DNA from: Pseudonocardia sp. DSM 110487
GTDB taxonomy: Bacteria > Actinomycetota > Actinomycetes > Mycobacteriales > Pseudonocardiaceae
Direction of reading: 5' to 3'
Length of the DNA: 64,000 nucleotides
Assembly: GCF_019468565.1 (NCBI RefSeq)
Contig: NZ_CP080521.1
Span: forward strand, 7,316,001 to 7,380,000
The position numbers and the translations under genes were made by a program. This document shows, in pieces, positions 51,676-61,300 of the stretch. The first letter of the stretch is position 1. Each line of letters starts with the position of its first letter. A model generated the notes under the pieces. That model searched no databases. It was given only the letters and a program-made list of their open reading frames with translations, and had not been told where the DNA came from.

Positions 51676-52695
51676 GTGGGCAACCCGACCATCTACGACG
51701 TCGCGCGTGTTGCGGGCGTCGCGACCTCCACGGTGTCGCGCGTGTTCAGCAAGCCCGGCCGCATCGCCGACGCGACCAGGGATCGGGTGCTCCAGGCCGC
51801 CCGCGAGCTCGGCTACGAGCCGAACCCGCACGCTCGGGCGTTGACCTCGAACCGGACACAGACGATCGCGATGGTGGTCTCCGACATCACCAACCCGCAC
51901 TTCTTCGAGCTAATCCGCGGCGCAGAGATGCGGGCCAAGGCCGCGGCCTACACCCTCGTGCTCGTCAACGCCGAAGAGTCCACGCGGATGGAGCTCGAGC
52001 AGGTCCGGCGACTGACAAGATCCGTCGACGGATTCCTGCTCGCGGCGAGCCGGCAACCGGACGAGAAGCTCGTCGAGCTGGCGGCCGCGCATCCCGTCGT
52101 CCTCATCAACCGCCAGGTGGACGACATCGCGAGCGTGGTCCTCGAGCCCTGGGAGGGCTGCCGGCAGATCGTGGCCCACCTGGCGTCGCTCGGGCACACC
52201 TCGCTCGCCTACCTCGCCGGCCCCACCAACTCATGGATGGCCGCGAGCCGGTGGGCGGCGCTCAGCGACGCCGCGGCCGAGATCGGGATGAGCGCGGTGC
52301 GGACCGGCCCGTACACCCCGACGGTGGATAGCGGCGGAGCCGCGGCGGACGCGGCGATCAGCACGGGAGCCACCGCGATCGTCGCCCACAACGACCTGCT
52401 GGCCATCGGCGTCCTGCGCCGCCTCGCAGGCCGATCGGTACGGGTGCCCGCGGACGTCAGCGTGGTCGGCTTCGACGACATCTTCGCGGCCGAGCTGTGC
52501 ACGCCCACGCTCACCACCCTCGGCGGTGCCCACTCCAACGTGGGCCGCGCGGCGGTGGAGATCCTCCTGGAGTCACTCGGTCATCCCCGCAGCCAGGGGC
52601 CGATGCCGGAGATCGTCCTGCCCTCGCAGCTGGTCCTCCGGGGCTCGACCGGGCCCCGAGCCGACCCGCAACAGCACACACGGAGGTCCCGATGA
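51676..52695 (+). CDS. LacI-family transcriptional regulator
   Basis: 339 aa. GTG 51676 begins a canonical N-terminus VGNPTIYDVARVAGVATSTVSRVFSKPGRIADATRDRVLQAARELGYEPNPHARAL. The effector domain includes VVSDITNPHFFELIRGAE and VSVVGFDDIFAAELCTPTLTTL. The open frame upstream of 51676 has no family sequence. Coupled by ATGA to the dehydroshikimate dehydratase gene and divergent from the TRAP operon; it probably represses both until shikimate-type compounds are present. Confidence 0.9.
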   Translation: MGNPTIYDVARVAGVATSTVSRVFSKPGRIADATRDRVLQAARELGYEPNPHARALTSNRTQTIAMVVSDITNPHFFELIRGAEMRAKAAAYTLVLVNAEESTRMELEQVRRLTRSVDGFLLAASRQPDEKLVELAAAHPVVLINRQVDDIASVVLEPWEGCRQIVAHLASLGHTSLAYLAGPTNSWMAASRWAALSDAAAEIGMSAVRTGPYTPTVDSGGAAADAAISTGATAIVAHNDLLAIGVLRRLAGRSVRVPADVSVVGFDDIFAAELCTPTLTTLGGAHSNVGRAAVEILLESLGHPRSQGPMPEIVLPSQLVLRGSTGPRADPQQHTRRSR

Positions 52696-53816
52696 CGACC
52701 CCGACGGCGCCGCCGCACCGCTCGATCGCCACGGTCTGCCTGTCCGGCACCCTCGAGGACAAGGTCACCGCCGCCGCGGCAGCCGGCTTCGACGGGATCG
52801 AGGTCTTCGAACCCGACCTCATCGCCTCGCCGTGGACACCGGCCGAGCTCGCCGCCCGCTGCGCCGACCTCGGCCTGACCATCGACCTCTACCAGCCCTT
52901 CCGCGACCTCGACTCGACCGACCCGGACCGCTTCGCGCGCAACCTGCGCCGCATCGAGCGCAAGTTCGACGTCATGACGCAGCTCGGGACGTCGACCGCG
53001 CTCGTCTGCTCCTCGGTCGCGCCGGACGCGGTCGCGGACCTCGGGCGGCTCGCCGAGCAGCTGGCCGTGGCCGCCGACCGCGCCGCAGGCCGCGGGCTGC
53101 GGATCGCGTACGAGGCGCTCGCGTGGGGCCGGCACATCTGGACCTGGGACCGCTCGTGGGAGGCCGTCCGCCGCGCCGCACATCCCGCACTCGGTCTGTG
53201 CCTGGACAGCTTCCACGTGCTCTCGCGGGACGGAGATCCCGTCGGGTTCGCCGCCGTGGACCCGGACAAGATCTTCTTCCTCCAGCTGGCCGGCGCCCCG
53301 CATCTGGAGATGGACGTCCTGCAGCCGAGCCGGCACCACCACCGCCTGTTCCCCGGCCAGGGCGCATTCGACCTTCCCGGCTTCCTCGCCCACGTCCTCG
53401 ACGCCGGGTACGAAGGGCCGCTGTCGCTCGAGGTCTTCAACGACGTCTTCCGGCAGGCCGACCCCGCCCGCACCGCCGTCGACCCCATGCGCTCCCTGCT
53501 GTGGCTCGAGGACCAGGTGGCCGCCGAGCGGCCCGACCTGGGGCTTCCCGCCCGCACGGCGGCACTCGGGCTTGCCGGATACTCGTTCGTCGAGCTGGCC
53601 GTCGACGGAGTCTCCGGTCCCCTCGTCGGCGACGTACTGGCCCGCCTCGAGTTCACCCACACCGGGCAACATCGCAGCAAGCCCGTCCAGCTGTGGGAGC
53701 AGGGCGTGGCGCGGGTCCTGGCCGGGAGTTCGCTCATGACCAGCCCAGACGCGCCGAGCGCCCTCACTACCGAGATCAACTCAAGCTCAAGCCCCGAGAT
53801 CCAGCACGCTCACTGA
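52692..53816 (+). CDS. 3-dehydroshikimate dehydratase, QuiC/QsuB-like, C-terminal domain truncated
   Basis: 374 aa. Seen: a sugar-phosphate-isomerase-type barrel with the four metal ligands of QuiC-type dehydratases in order: RIAYEALAWG (Glu), LCLDSFHVL (Asp), FFLQLAGAP (Gln), LSLEVFND (Glu). It converts 3-dehydroshikimate to protocatechuate. After about residue 290 a 4-hydroxyphenylpyruvate-dioxygenase-like VOC domain begins (GYSFVELAVDG, LEFTHTGQHRSKPVQLWEQG) but stops after about 75 residues, whereas bifunctional homologues run past 600 aa. The dehydratase half should be active alone. Start ATG 52692 with GGAGGT. Confidence 0.87.
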   Translation: MTTPTAPPHRSIATVCLSGTLEDKVTAAAAAGFDGIEVFEPDLIASPWTPAELAARCADLGLTIDLYQPFRDLDSTDPDRFARNLRRIERKFDVMTQLGTSTALVCSSVAPDAVADLGRLAEQLAVAADRAAGRGLRIAYEALAWGRHIWTWDRSWEAVRRAAHPALGLCLDSFHVLSRDGDPVGFAAVDPDKIFFLQLAGAPHLEMDVLQPSRHHHRLFPGQGAFDLPGFLAHVLDAGYEGPLSLEVFNDVFRQADPARTAVDPMRSLLWLEDQVAAERPDLGLPARTAALGLAGYSFVELAVDGVSGPLVGDVLARLEFTHTGQHRSKPVQLWEQGVARVLAGSSLMTSPDAPSALTTEINSSSSPEIQHAH

Positions 53817-53899
53817 GCGTAGGCGGCGACCTTGGACGGTGCGCAGGGCACCGGATCCGTCGGCCTCGAGTCGCCGAGCCACCCCCTCCGGAGGACACC

Positions 53900-54208
53900 G
53901 TGACATGGGACCGGGAGATCGACCTGCTCGTCCTCGGCACCGGAGCGGCTGTCCTCGGCGCCGCCGTGTTCGCGGCCGACGAGGGGCTGTCCGTCCTGGT
54001 TCTGGAGAAGACCGAGTGGCTCGGCGGCACGACCGCTTATTCGGCCGGGACCTGCTGGATCCACGGCCTCCCCGGGATGGCCGACCCGGACGAGGACACC
54101 GCCCGGGCGAGCCGCTACCTCGATGCGCTCGTCGGCGACCGTGCCCCGCGCGCGTTACGCGAGGCCGCCGACTGGATCATGCAGCTGATCGCGGCACAGA
54201 ACAACTGA
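53900..54208 (+). pseudogene. N-terminal fragment of a FAD-dependent dehydrogenase
   Basis: 102 codons. Seen: REIDLLVLGTGAAVLGAAVFAADEGLSVLVLEKTEWLGGTTAYSAGTCWI, the FAD-binding start of fumarate-reductase/3-ketosteroid-dehydrogenase-type flavoproteins, normally 500-560 aa. It ends shortly after DAL...REAADWIMQ. A good ribosome-binding site (GGAGGACACC) precedes GTG 53900. Only the first fifth of the enzyme is left. Confidence 0.8.
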
Positions 54209-54822
54209 CTGCTGGCTCATCAGCTGGCAACGACATCGGGCCACCTTCGAACAGTGGCTGGAGAGCACTGCAGCGAACTTGACCAATCGTCAAGTCCGCT
54301 CCGACCTGACGGATCGTCAAGGGGTCGACAGATCGAAGATCAAAGACGGCAGAGAACCCGCAGGTCTGAGCACGTTCAGCGCAGTAGATGTATGTACACG
54401 ACCCTCTGACTGCCAGTACGGTCAACGGATCGCACTGACCTGCGGAAACAGAGAATTCGCTGCTTGACGTTGCGCAGTACAACGCACCTCGGGCTTCTTC
54501 AGGCCCGCTTGGCGCAATGCCGCGCTCCACATTTGCTCCACCCGTGCCGGTCAATGCCGTCGCAGGCTGGAGCCCTGGCCACCCGGACTCCCCTCCCCCG
54601 CCTCAGGCAGCTGCTCGCAGGCTGGACGCTCGGGTACAACGTCCCGCACACCCGCCGCGCCTACACCCGCGACCCGATCGGGATGGATCGCTCGTGCGCG
54701 CAGCTGGGTCCGGCTGGCGATAACCATGGGTGGGGCATGCCGTATTGCCGGGGAGAATGCCGTACAGCTCGCGCCCACAGAACTCGAGGGTGCCGGGAGG
54801 AGGCCGGCCTAGGGTTGCCGCG
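54209..54822. other. Intergenic stretch with operator-like repeats, no gene
   Basis: No frame here has recognisable protein sequence or a convincing start. The base composition is less GC-rich than in the neighbouring genes between about 54270 and 54480. It contains the paired repeats listed separately and the promoter of the VOC gene at its right end. Confidence 0.5.
54277..54322. repeat. Two palindromic repeats TTGAC-n5-GTCAAG
   Basis: ACTTGAC-CAATC-GTCAAGT is a perfect 7-bp inverted repeat at 54277-54295. CCTGAC-GGATC-GTCAAGG at 54305-54322 is an imperfect second copy. The shared ATCGTCAAG segments are 27 bp apart. They look like a pair of regulator-binding sites, but no intact gene lies immediately next to them, so they may be a leftover promoter. 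Confidence 0.6.
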
Positions 54823-55215
54823 GTGACGGCGATGGTCTCCCACACCACATTCGACGCTCGCGACGCCTACGCGCAGTCGGTGTTCTGGTGCCGGGTGCTG
54901 GGGTTCGCCGAGCACCCGGATGACCAGAACCGGCCCGGCCACGAGGAGTGCATGATCTTCTCGCCGGACGGCTGCCAGCGGCTGCTGTTCATCGAGGTGC
55001 CGGAGGACAAGCAGGTCAAGAACCGGATCCACCTCGACCTCGTTCCCACCGAGGGCACACGCGACGAGGAGCTCGCCCGGCTGCTGGAGATCGGGGCACG
55101 CACAGTGGAGGACCTGCGCAGCCCCGACGGCAGCGGCTGGGTGGTGCTCGCCGATCCTGAGGGCAACGAGTTCTGCATCCTGCGCAGTGAGGCGGAGCGC
55201 TCAGCCTCTCGATGA
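54823..55215 (+). CDS. VOC-family protein (glyoxalase-like)
   Basis: 130 aa, a typical actinobacterial single-module glyoxalase/bleomycin-resistance fold: VSHTTFDARDAYAQSVFWCRVLGFAEHPDDQ, CMIFSPDGCQRLLFIEVPEDKQVKNRIHLDLVP and GSGWVVLADPEGNEFCIL. TAGGGT at 54810-54815 followed by seven bases and GTG 54823 suggests leaderless transcription. No substrate can be assigned. Confidence 0.85.
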   Translation: MTAMVSHTTFDARDAYAQSVFWCRVLGFAEHPDDQNRPGHEECMIFSPDGCQRLLFIEVPEDKQVKNRIHLDLVPTEGTRDEELARLLEIGARTVEDLRSPDGSGWVVLADPEGNEFCILRSEAERSASR

Positions 55216-55293
55216 TCCGCAAGGTACCGGGTGCTCATCGTCGTCGACATAGCGATGAGCACCCCATACTCGCGATCACTTGCGTGCGACCGG

Positions 55294-55704
55294 TCAGCCG
55301 GCGCCCCAGAAGGCGTCCTCGGACCACGGGTCGGAGGAGAACAGCCATACCTCCGCGATCCGGTCGCCCTCGATCCGCAGCAGGTCGAGGCCGTCCTGCG
55401 CCATCGCCGCACCGTCGCGCTTGCCGGTGAAGTGGACGGGCACCGCGACCAGCGTGCCGTTGACCATGGGTACTGCGGTCGTCGAGAGCTCGAATGCGCC
55501 CTCGCTGACGGCCATCATGCCGCCGATCATCTCGCCCACCGCGGCGCTGCCGCGGTGCGTGCCGGAGAAGCGGTTGGTACCGGGCTGGTGCCAGACGATG
55601 TCGTCGGCGAACATCGAGGCGACCGTGGCGAAGTCCTTCGCCGCCAGTGCGTCGAAGTACCGGCGGGCGACGGCGAGCGGGCCAGTGGTGTCCACTGTGG
55701 TCAT
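55294..55704 (-). CDS. SnoaL-like/nuclear transport factor 2-fold protein
   Basis: 136 aa. Seen: LAVARRYFDALAAKDFATVASMFADDIVWHQPGTNRFSGTHRGSAAVGEMIGGMM, GTLVAVPVHFTGKRDG and IAEVWLFSSDP, the usual SnoaL/ketosteroid-isomerase-like pocket. ATG 55704 is used; AAGGAG directly abuts it, so the GTG three codons on or an upstream ATG at 55746 cannot be excluded. Divergent from an HxlR regulator that probably controls it. Confidence 0.8.
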   Translation of the reverse strand: MTTVDTTGPLAVARRYFDALAAKDFATVASMFADDIVWHQPGTNRFSGTHRGSAAVGEMIGGMMAVSEGAFELSTTAVPMVNGTLVAVPVHFTGKRDGAAMAQDGLDLLRIEGDRIAEVWLFSSDPWSEDAFWGAG

Positions 55705-55748
55705 CTCCTTGTCGAGCCTTTCCTGGTCGAGCCCTATACTCACCATTA

Positions 55749-55772
55749 GTAACCATTTACCTCAACGTAACC
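55749..55772. promoter_or_regulatory. GTAACC direct repeats between SnoaL-like and HxlR genes
   Basis: GTAACC at 55749-55754 and again at 55767-55772, 18 bp apart, in the short AT-richer gap between the divergent genes. HxlR regulators often bind such AT-rich repeat pairs in divergent promoters. Candidate operator only. Confidence 0.4.
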
Positions 55773-55781
55773 ACCGCAGGG

Positions 55782-56159
55782 ATGCGCCGCGTGTCACAGC
55801 AGCCGGACTGGAACGTGCTCGTCTCGACCTGCCCGTCCCGCACCTCCCTGGCCCGGGTCGCCAACAAGTGGACGGCGATGATCGTGGTCGTGCTCGGCCG
55901 GGGCAGGCTGCGGTTCGGCGACCTGCGGACCGCGGTCGAGGGGATCAGCGGAAAGGTCCTCACCGAGACGCTGCGCGACCTCGAGCGCGACGGGCTCGTC
56001 GAGCGGCACGTGTACGCCGAGATGCCACCCAGAGTCGAGTACGAGCTCACCGCACTCGGGTGCACGCTCCACGAGCCCCTGCTGGCGTTAAGCCGCTGGG
56101 CCGAGCAGCACATCGCCAAGGTCCTCGCTGCGCGGGAAACCTACGACGCGCGACGCTGA
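55782..56159 (+). CDS. HxlR-family transcriptional regulator
   Basis: 125 aa. Seen: the HxlR winged helix with an N-terminal cysteine (VSTCPSRTSLARVANKWTAMIVVVLGRGRLRFGDLRTAVEGISGKVLTETLRDLERDGLVERHVYAEMPPRVEYELTALG). The cysteine near residue 18 is typical of redox- or electrophile-sensing members. ATG 55782 with GCAGGG upstream; GTG 55791 is an alternative. Confidence 0.88.
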   Translation: MRRVSQQPDWNVLVSTCPSRTSLARVANKWTAMIVVVLGRGRLRFGDLRTAVEGISGKVLTETLRDLERDGLVERHVYAEMPPRVEYELTALGCTLHEPLLALSRWAEQHIAKVLAARETYDARR

Positions 56160-56311
56160 TCCTCACGGGGAACGCCTCTGATCAGCCGTACGAGGTCACC
56201 GCTCGGACGGCGGCCCGGCCGAGGCGCGATGGACCATCTCGCCACGCACGGTCAGATTCGACATCAGAGGTTCGTGGGCTCGGTCGATGCCGGGTCCTAC
56301 TGCTTCCGTGG

Positions 56312-56535
56312 TCAAGGCGGCGTGGTAGGTAAGCCCGCCGCCGGGTCCTTCGCCTGCGACGTGGCCAGGATCAACATCGTCCGCTCGGCCAGGTAGTCGG
56401 CGGTGAGCACGTCGATCGGCCCGCCCTCGACCATCTCCCGTTCGGCGGCAATGCGGTCGCCGTAGAACCCGAGCCGTTGCCGATCCGCATCGCCCGCCCA
56501 CGCCGTGTCGATGATTCGCTCGCACGCTCGCTCAT
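56312..56535 (-). pseudogene. N-terminal fragment of an AtuA-family (DUF1446) gene
   Basis: ATG 56535 overlaps the stop of the upstream TIGR03084 gene (ATGA) and reads MSERASESSTRRGRAMRIGN. One base is then lost, and in the next frame FYGDRIAAEREMVEGGPIDV, LTADYLAERTMLILATSQAK, DPAAGL follows before a stop. This is the start of acyclic-terpene-utilisation AtuA-type proteins, normally over 400 aa. The gene is frameshifted and cut short. Confidence 0.65.
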
Positions 56536-57359
56536 GGTCGACGATTCGCTCGCAATCTCGCCGTTCCCCCGTCGAATCCCGGCTTGCGGCCGGTGCCGGG
56601 CGCGCCCGCGAATGCCTGCCCGATCTCCATCCACTCCCGCGCGTGCGGGCCTGTGATCTCCAGGGCCAGGTCGGTGCGATGCCGGCGCTGGGTGATCGCC
56701 AGCGCGAAGTCCAGAGCGGGACCGGTGACCCGGTTCGCCGCGTCCTGCGGACCCCAGGACCAGGTCGAGCCGTCCGGCGCGACGAGCTCCACCCGTACCG
56801 GCGCGTCGGGTAGCTCGCGGCCGTGCAGCGCGTAGCTGAACGCCCGTGCCCCCACCCCGATGTGCGCGACGTGCCGCAGCCGGACGGTCGGCTCGCACCG
56901 TACGCCGACGGCGTCGGCGACGTCCTGGCCGTGCGCCCAGGTCTCCATGATCCGCGCGGTGAGTGAGGACGCCGCGCTCATCTCGGTGCCGAACCACGGC
57001 ACCCGAAGCGCAGGATCGAGCCCGGAGAAGACCGTCACTAGGCGAGACCGCTCCTCGTCGAACCATGCGAGCAGCTCGATTCCCGGCATGCGCCGGTACC
57101 GAGCCGCGATCGCGTCCGGGTCCACACCACCGTCCGCCTCGATCCGCTCCAGCTCGGCCCGGAACGCGTCCGGCTCCACCGCTGACCGCACGGCCGCCGC
57201 GTCGAAATGGGCGAGGTGCGAGACCTGGTCGGCGATCGTCCAGCCCTCTGCGGGCGTGTACCGACGCCAACCTGCCTCGTCCAAGCCGGCGACCAGCCTG
57301 CGCAGCTGGTCGGACTCGGCCGCGAGGTCATCGGCGAGCATCCCCATCGAAACCGGCAT
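56532..57359 (-). CDS. TIGR03084-family mycothiol-dependent-enzyme-like protein
   Basis: 275 aa. ATG 57359 has GGGAGG six bases upstream. Seen: a DinB/MDMPI-type N-terminus (LADDLAAESDQLRRLVAGLDEAGWRRYTPAEGWTIADQVSHLAHFD with metal-binding His), ETWAHGQDVADAVGV (second His cluster) and an SCP2-like C-terminal part (NRVTGPALDFALAITQRRHRTDLALEITGPHAREWMEIGQAFAG). Known as a partner of AtuA-type genes in actinobacteria, and an AtuA remnant follows with an ATGA overlap. The reaction is unknown. Confidence 0.85.
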   Translation of the reverse strand: MPVSMGMLADDLAAESDQLRRLVAGLDEAGWRRYTPAEGWTIADQVSHLAHFDAAAVRSAVEPDAFRAELERIEADGGVDPDAIAARYRRMPGIELLAWFDEERSRLVTVFSGLDPALRVPWFGTEMSAASSLTARIMETWAHGQDVADAVGVRCEPTVRLRHVAHIGVGARAFSYALHGRELPDAPVRVELVAPDGSTWSWGPQDAANRVTGPALDFALAITQRRHRTDLALEITGPHAREWMEIGQAFAGAPGTGRKPGFDGGTARLRANRRP

Positions 57360-57409
57360 CGGCTACCTCCCCCTCCAGACCGGGGCCCGCTTGTCGCGGA
57401 AGACTCTGC

Positions 57410-58300
57410 ATGAGTGGCCCCTCGGGGATGACGGCGATCGGCGCACCGAGCACTCAGCCCTACACCGAAGAGATCCTGAAGGCGCTGAACATCGACCGGA
57501 GCAACCCGCGCCGGCTGCAGGAGGTGCCGGCCGAAGCGCTGTTCGACGCGCGCGAGAAGGCCATCGCCGCCGCCCGGATGGACGGCTCGCGGCCCATGAT
57601 CGACGGCCGACACTTCCCGGCAGCCCCGATGACCCCGGAAGGGCTGGCCGTTCACGCGGACATCCCGTTGCTGCTCGGCACGGTGGACACGGAGTCGACG
57701 TCCTTCCTCGCGAGCGACCTGCGCAACTTCTCCGTGACCGCGGATCAAGTGAGGGCGCGTATCAAGGACGAGTTCGCCATGGACGACGCGGCGGCCCAGG
57801 CGCTCATGGACGCGTACCAGCAGGCCGAGCCGGGCCGCACGCCCGCCGACGTCCTCATCGGGATCGCGAGCGACTCCCTCTTTCGGGCGCCGATCATCCG
57901 TGGCGCCGACGCCAAGGCGGATGCCCGGCAGGCGCCGGTCCACCTGTACAACGTCGCCTGGCATGCGCCGGTCGACGGCGGGATCTACCGCGCCCCGCAC
58001 ACCATCGACATCCCGCTCGCCTTCGGGAACACCGCCGCGTCGGCCGCGCTGACCGGCACCGGACCGGAGCAGGTCGAGGTGTCGCGCAACGTGCTGTCGA
58101 GCTTCGTCGCCTTCGCCCGGACCGGGAACCCGAACAATGATCGCGTGCCGGAATGGCCCGCATACGAGACAGCCACCCGACCGACGATGTCGTTCGATGT
58201 CCAGTGCCAGATCGTGCCCGATCTCCGCGGTGGGGACCGGGTCGCGATCGGAACCCTGCAGACTCGCTCCAACAGTGGCCCCCTCCACACTTACCGGTAG
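57410..58300 (+). pseudogene. Carboxylesterase type B, N-terminally truncated
   Basis: 296 codons of open frame. Seen: the C-terminal half of a para-nitrobenzyl-esterase-type enzyme: PLLLGTVDTESTSFLASD with the catalytic Glu, VHLYNVAWHAPVDGGIYRAPHTIDIPLAFGN with the catalytic His, and FVAFARTGNPNNDRVPEWPAY. The N-terminal half with the GxSxG nucleophile elbow (about 200 residues) is missing. The frame begins abruptly at MSGPSGM just after the preceding gene's promoter, so it is probably inactive. Its last 10 bp overlap the convergent oxidoreductase gene. Confidence 0.78.
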
Positions 58301-61300
58301 CTGCCGGTCGCACCGGTCATCGCATCGACCGCGGTGGACAGAGCTTCACGGAACGACGCGACGTTGCGAAGCTTGATCTCCTCGTAGCCGCGCACGCCGT
58401 CGGGCAGCCGCGCGAGCGCCACCGCGCTCGCGTGGGTCTCCCGATCCAGTGCGGCAAGCGCCACCTCGATCGCGTCGCGGTACTCCTCGATGAGCGCCCG
58501 TTCGACCCTGCGGACCTCGGCCCGACCGAACAGGTCGAACCTCGTGCCGCGCAGACGCCGCATCGTGTGGAGCGTCCGGAGTGCCGGCTTGGCCCAGGGG
58601 CCGAGGGAGATCTTGCGCTGCATGCCCATAGCGCGCAGCACCGGCGGGTGCAGCCGGTAGCTGATCCGGCTACCGGGTCCGAACCGGTCACGGACGCCCG
58701 CGTCGAGCGCCGGGTCCAGGCACAGCCGTGCCACCTCGTACTCGTCCTTGTACGCCATCAGCTTGAACAGGTTCCGGGCGACCGCCTCGGCGAGTTCCGT
58801 CGAGCCCGGCACGCGCTGCTGCTCGACCGACCTGACCTGCTCGACGAACCGGGCATAGCGCTCGGCGTAGGCCTCGTCCTGGTAGGCGACGAGCTCCGGG
58901 ATCCGGATGTCGAGTATCCGGCCGAGCTCGCCCTCGGCCCGGACTCGGCCACGGACGCGACCGGCGGCCCGCGACAACGACGACGGAGTGGGGGCACCGG
59001 CCAGTGCCCGGCCACGCCGGTCGGTGTCGGTGTCGGCGATGACGGCGCGCCGGCCCTGGCGGAAAGCCTGGCGGTTCTTCTCGACCGCGACACCGTTGAG
59101 CTCGATGGCCCGCTCGACGGCGTCGGCGGAGATGGGTAGGGCACCGGTCTGGTACGCGGCACCGACCAGCAGCATGTTCGCGTACTGCTCGTCACCGAAG
59201 AGCGCATCGGCCAGCTCGCCTGCGGCGACGTACCTGGCCTCGGCGACCTGGCCCTCCAGCGCCGAGCGGATGGCGGATCCGGCCGGGAACGACGCGGTCG
59301 TGTCGACGACCATCCGCCACGTCGGCACCTCGGCCGTCGAGACGACCGCGACGGTGCGGGCCGGGTCGGTGGCCTTCAGCTGCACCGGATCCGTGGCGAC
59401 CAGGGAGTCGCAGCCGAGGTAGAGGTCGCACTCCCCCTCGGCGAGCTTGGCGGCCAGCTCGACCGGGCCGGACCCGAGCTTGACGTCCGAGACCACCGCC
59501 CCGCCCTTCTGGGCGAGCCCCGTCTGGTCGAGGGAACGGACCTGCTTGCCGTCCACGAACGCGGCGGTGGCGAGGATCTGGGCGATGGTCATGACTCCGG
59601 TGCCGCCGATACCGGTGATCCGCATGGTGAAGCCGTCGCCGTCGAAGCGCGCTGCCGGCTCGGGAAGTACCGAGTCGTCGTCCACCGGTGGCGGGGTGGG
59701 CCGCCCCGCGGAGCCCGGGACGACCGTCACGAACGACGGGCAGTCGCCGGCCAGGCAGGAGAAGTCGAGGTTGCACGAAGACTGGTGGATCTGAGTCTTG
59801 CGGCCGAACTCGGTGTCGACGGGCCGCACCGACAGGCAGTTCGACTTCTCCCCGCAGTCCCCGCAGCCCTCACACACCCGCTCGTTGATCACGACACGCT
59901 CGGTGGGGGTCGGGGCCGTGCCGCGCTTGCGCTTGCGGCGCAGTTCCGCCGCGCACTCCTGGTCGTGGATCAGCACCGTCACCCCGGCGACCCTGGCGAG
60001 CTCCTCCTGGACCGCGACCACATCGTCACGGTGTCGCACGGTGATCGTCGAGGGTCGCCCGCCCTGCAGGCTGCGCAACGCCCGCCGCACCCGACGAGGC
60101 TCCTGGGTCACGATGACGACCTGCTTCGCCCCTTCCAGCAGCAGCAGCGCCGCAACCCGCTCGACGGTGAGACCACCGATGGCGGCCTGACCCCCGGTCA
60201 TCGCGACGGCCGAGTTGAACAGCAGCTTGTAGGTGATGTTCACCCCGGCCGCGACCGCCGCCCGAACGGCGAGACTGCCCGAGTGGGCGAACGTGCCGTC
60301 CCCGATGTTCTGCAGCAGGTGCTCGGTCTCGACGAACGGCGCCATGCCGATCCACTGCGCTCCCTCGCCGCCCATCTGGCACACGCCCATGACGTTGCCG
60401 ACCTGCTTCTCCGGCATGAACGTCACCATTCCGTGGCAGCCGATCCCACCGCCGACCAGGCTGCCCTCCGGTGTCTTGGTCGACGTGTTGTGCGGGCAGC
60501 CGGAGCAGAAGTAGGGCGTGCGTGCCGCGAGCGGCAACGAGATCCGCTCGCGACGCCGCCGCGCGTTCCAGGCCCTGACCGGCTCGACCTCGCCCACGGC
60601 CCCCAGCCGGCGAGCCACACCCGTCGCGACGGCGTCCGGATCGAGCTCGCCGGCTTCGGCGAACAGCCGCCGGCCGTCCGGATCGCGTTTGCCGTGCACG
60701 CGTGGGGCGTCGGGCGTCCCGTAGAGGACGTCCTTGATCGCGGCCTCGAGAAAGGACCGCTTGTCCTCGACGACGACGATCTCGTCGAGCCCCGCGGCGA
60801 ACTCGCGGACCACGGTCGGCTCGACCGGCCAGATCGCGCCGAGCTTGAGCAACCGGATTCCGTACCGCTCGAGAGCCCGCTCGTCGATGTGCATCGCGGC
60901 GAGGGCCTGCCGGACGTCGAGATAGGTCTTGCCGGCCGCGACCAGGCCGATGCGGGCACCCGGCGCGGTGGCACCCGAGATCCGGTTGAGCCCGGAACGC
61001 CGGATGTACTCCATGGCCACGGGCAGCCGGGAGTCCTGCTGGCTGCGCTCGAGCGCAGCCAGGGCCGGGCCGACCAGACGGGCATGCGGGCGATGGTCGT
61101 AGGCCTGCAGCCCGGCGGGCAGCTCGGCGAGATCCGGGGGACTCCACAGTCGGTCCACCGTGGCGACGCCCGCGGCGTCGGCCACGTTGGTACCGATCTT
61201 CATGGCCGACCACAGCCCGCTCGCCCGCGACAGCTCGACCGCGTGCAACCCGTGGAGGAGCACCTCGTGCGAGTCGGCCGGATACAGGGCCGGCAGCTGG

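Noticed and set aside
54140..54208. The last residues of the FAD fragment (WIMQLIAAQNN) as a separate fused domain
   Set aside because: Too short and without recognisable similarity; most simply out-of-family sequence after a deletion junction.
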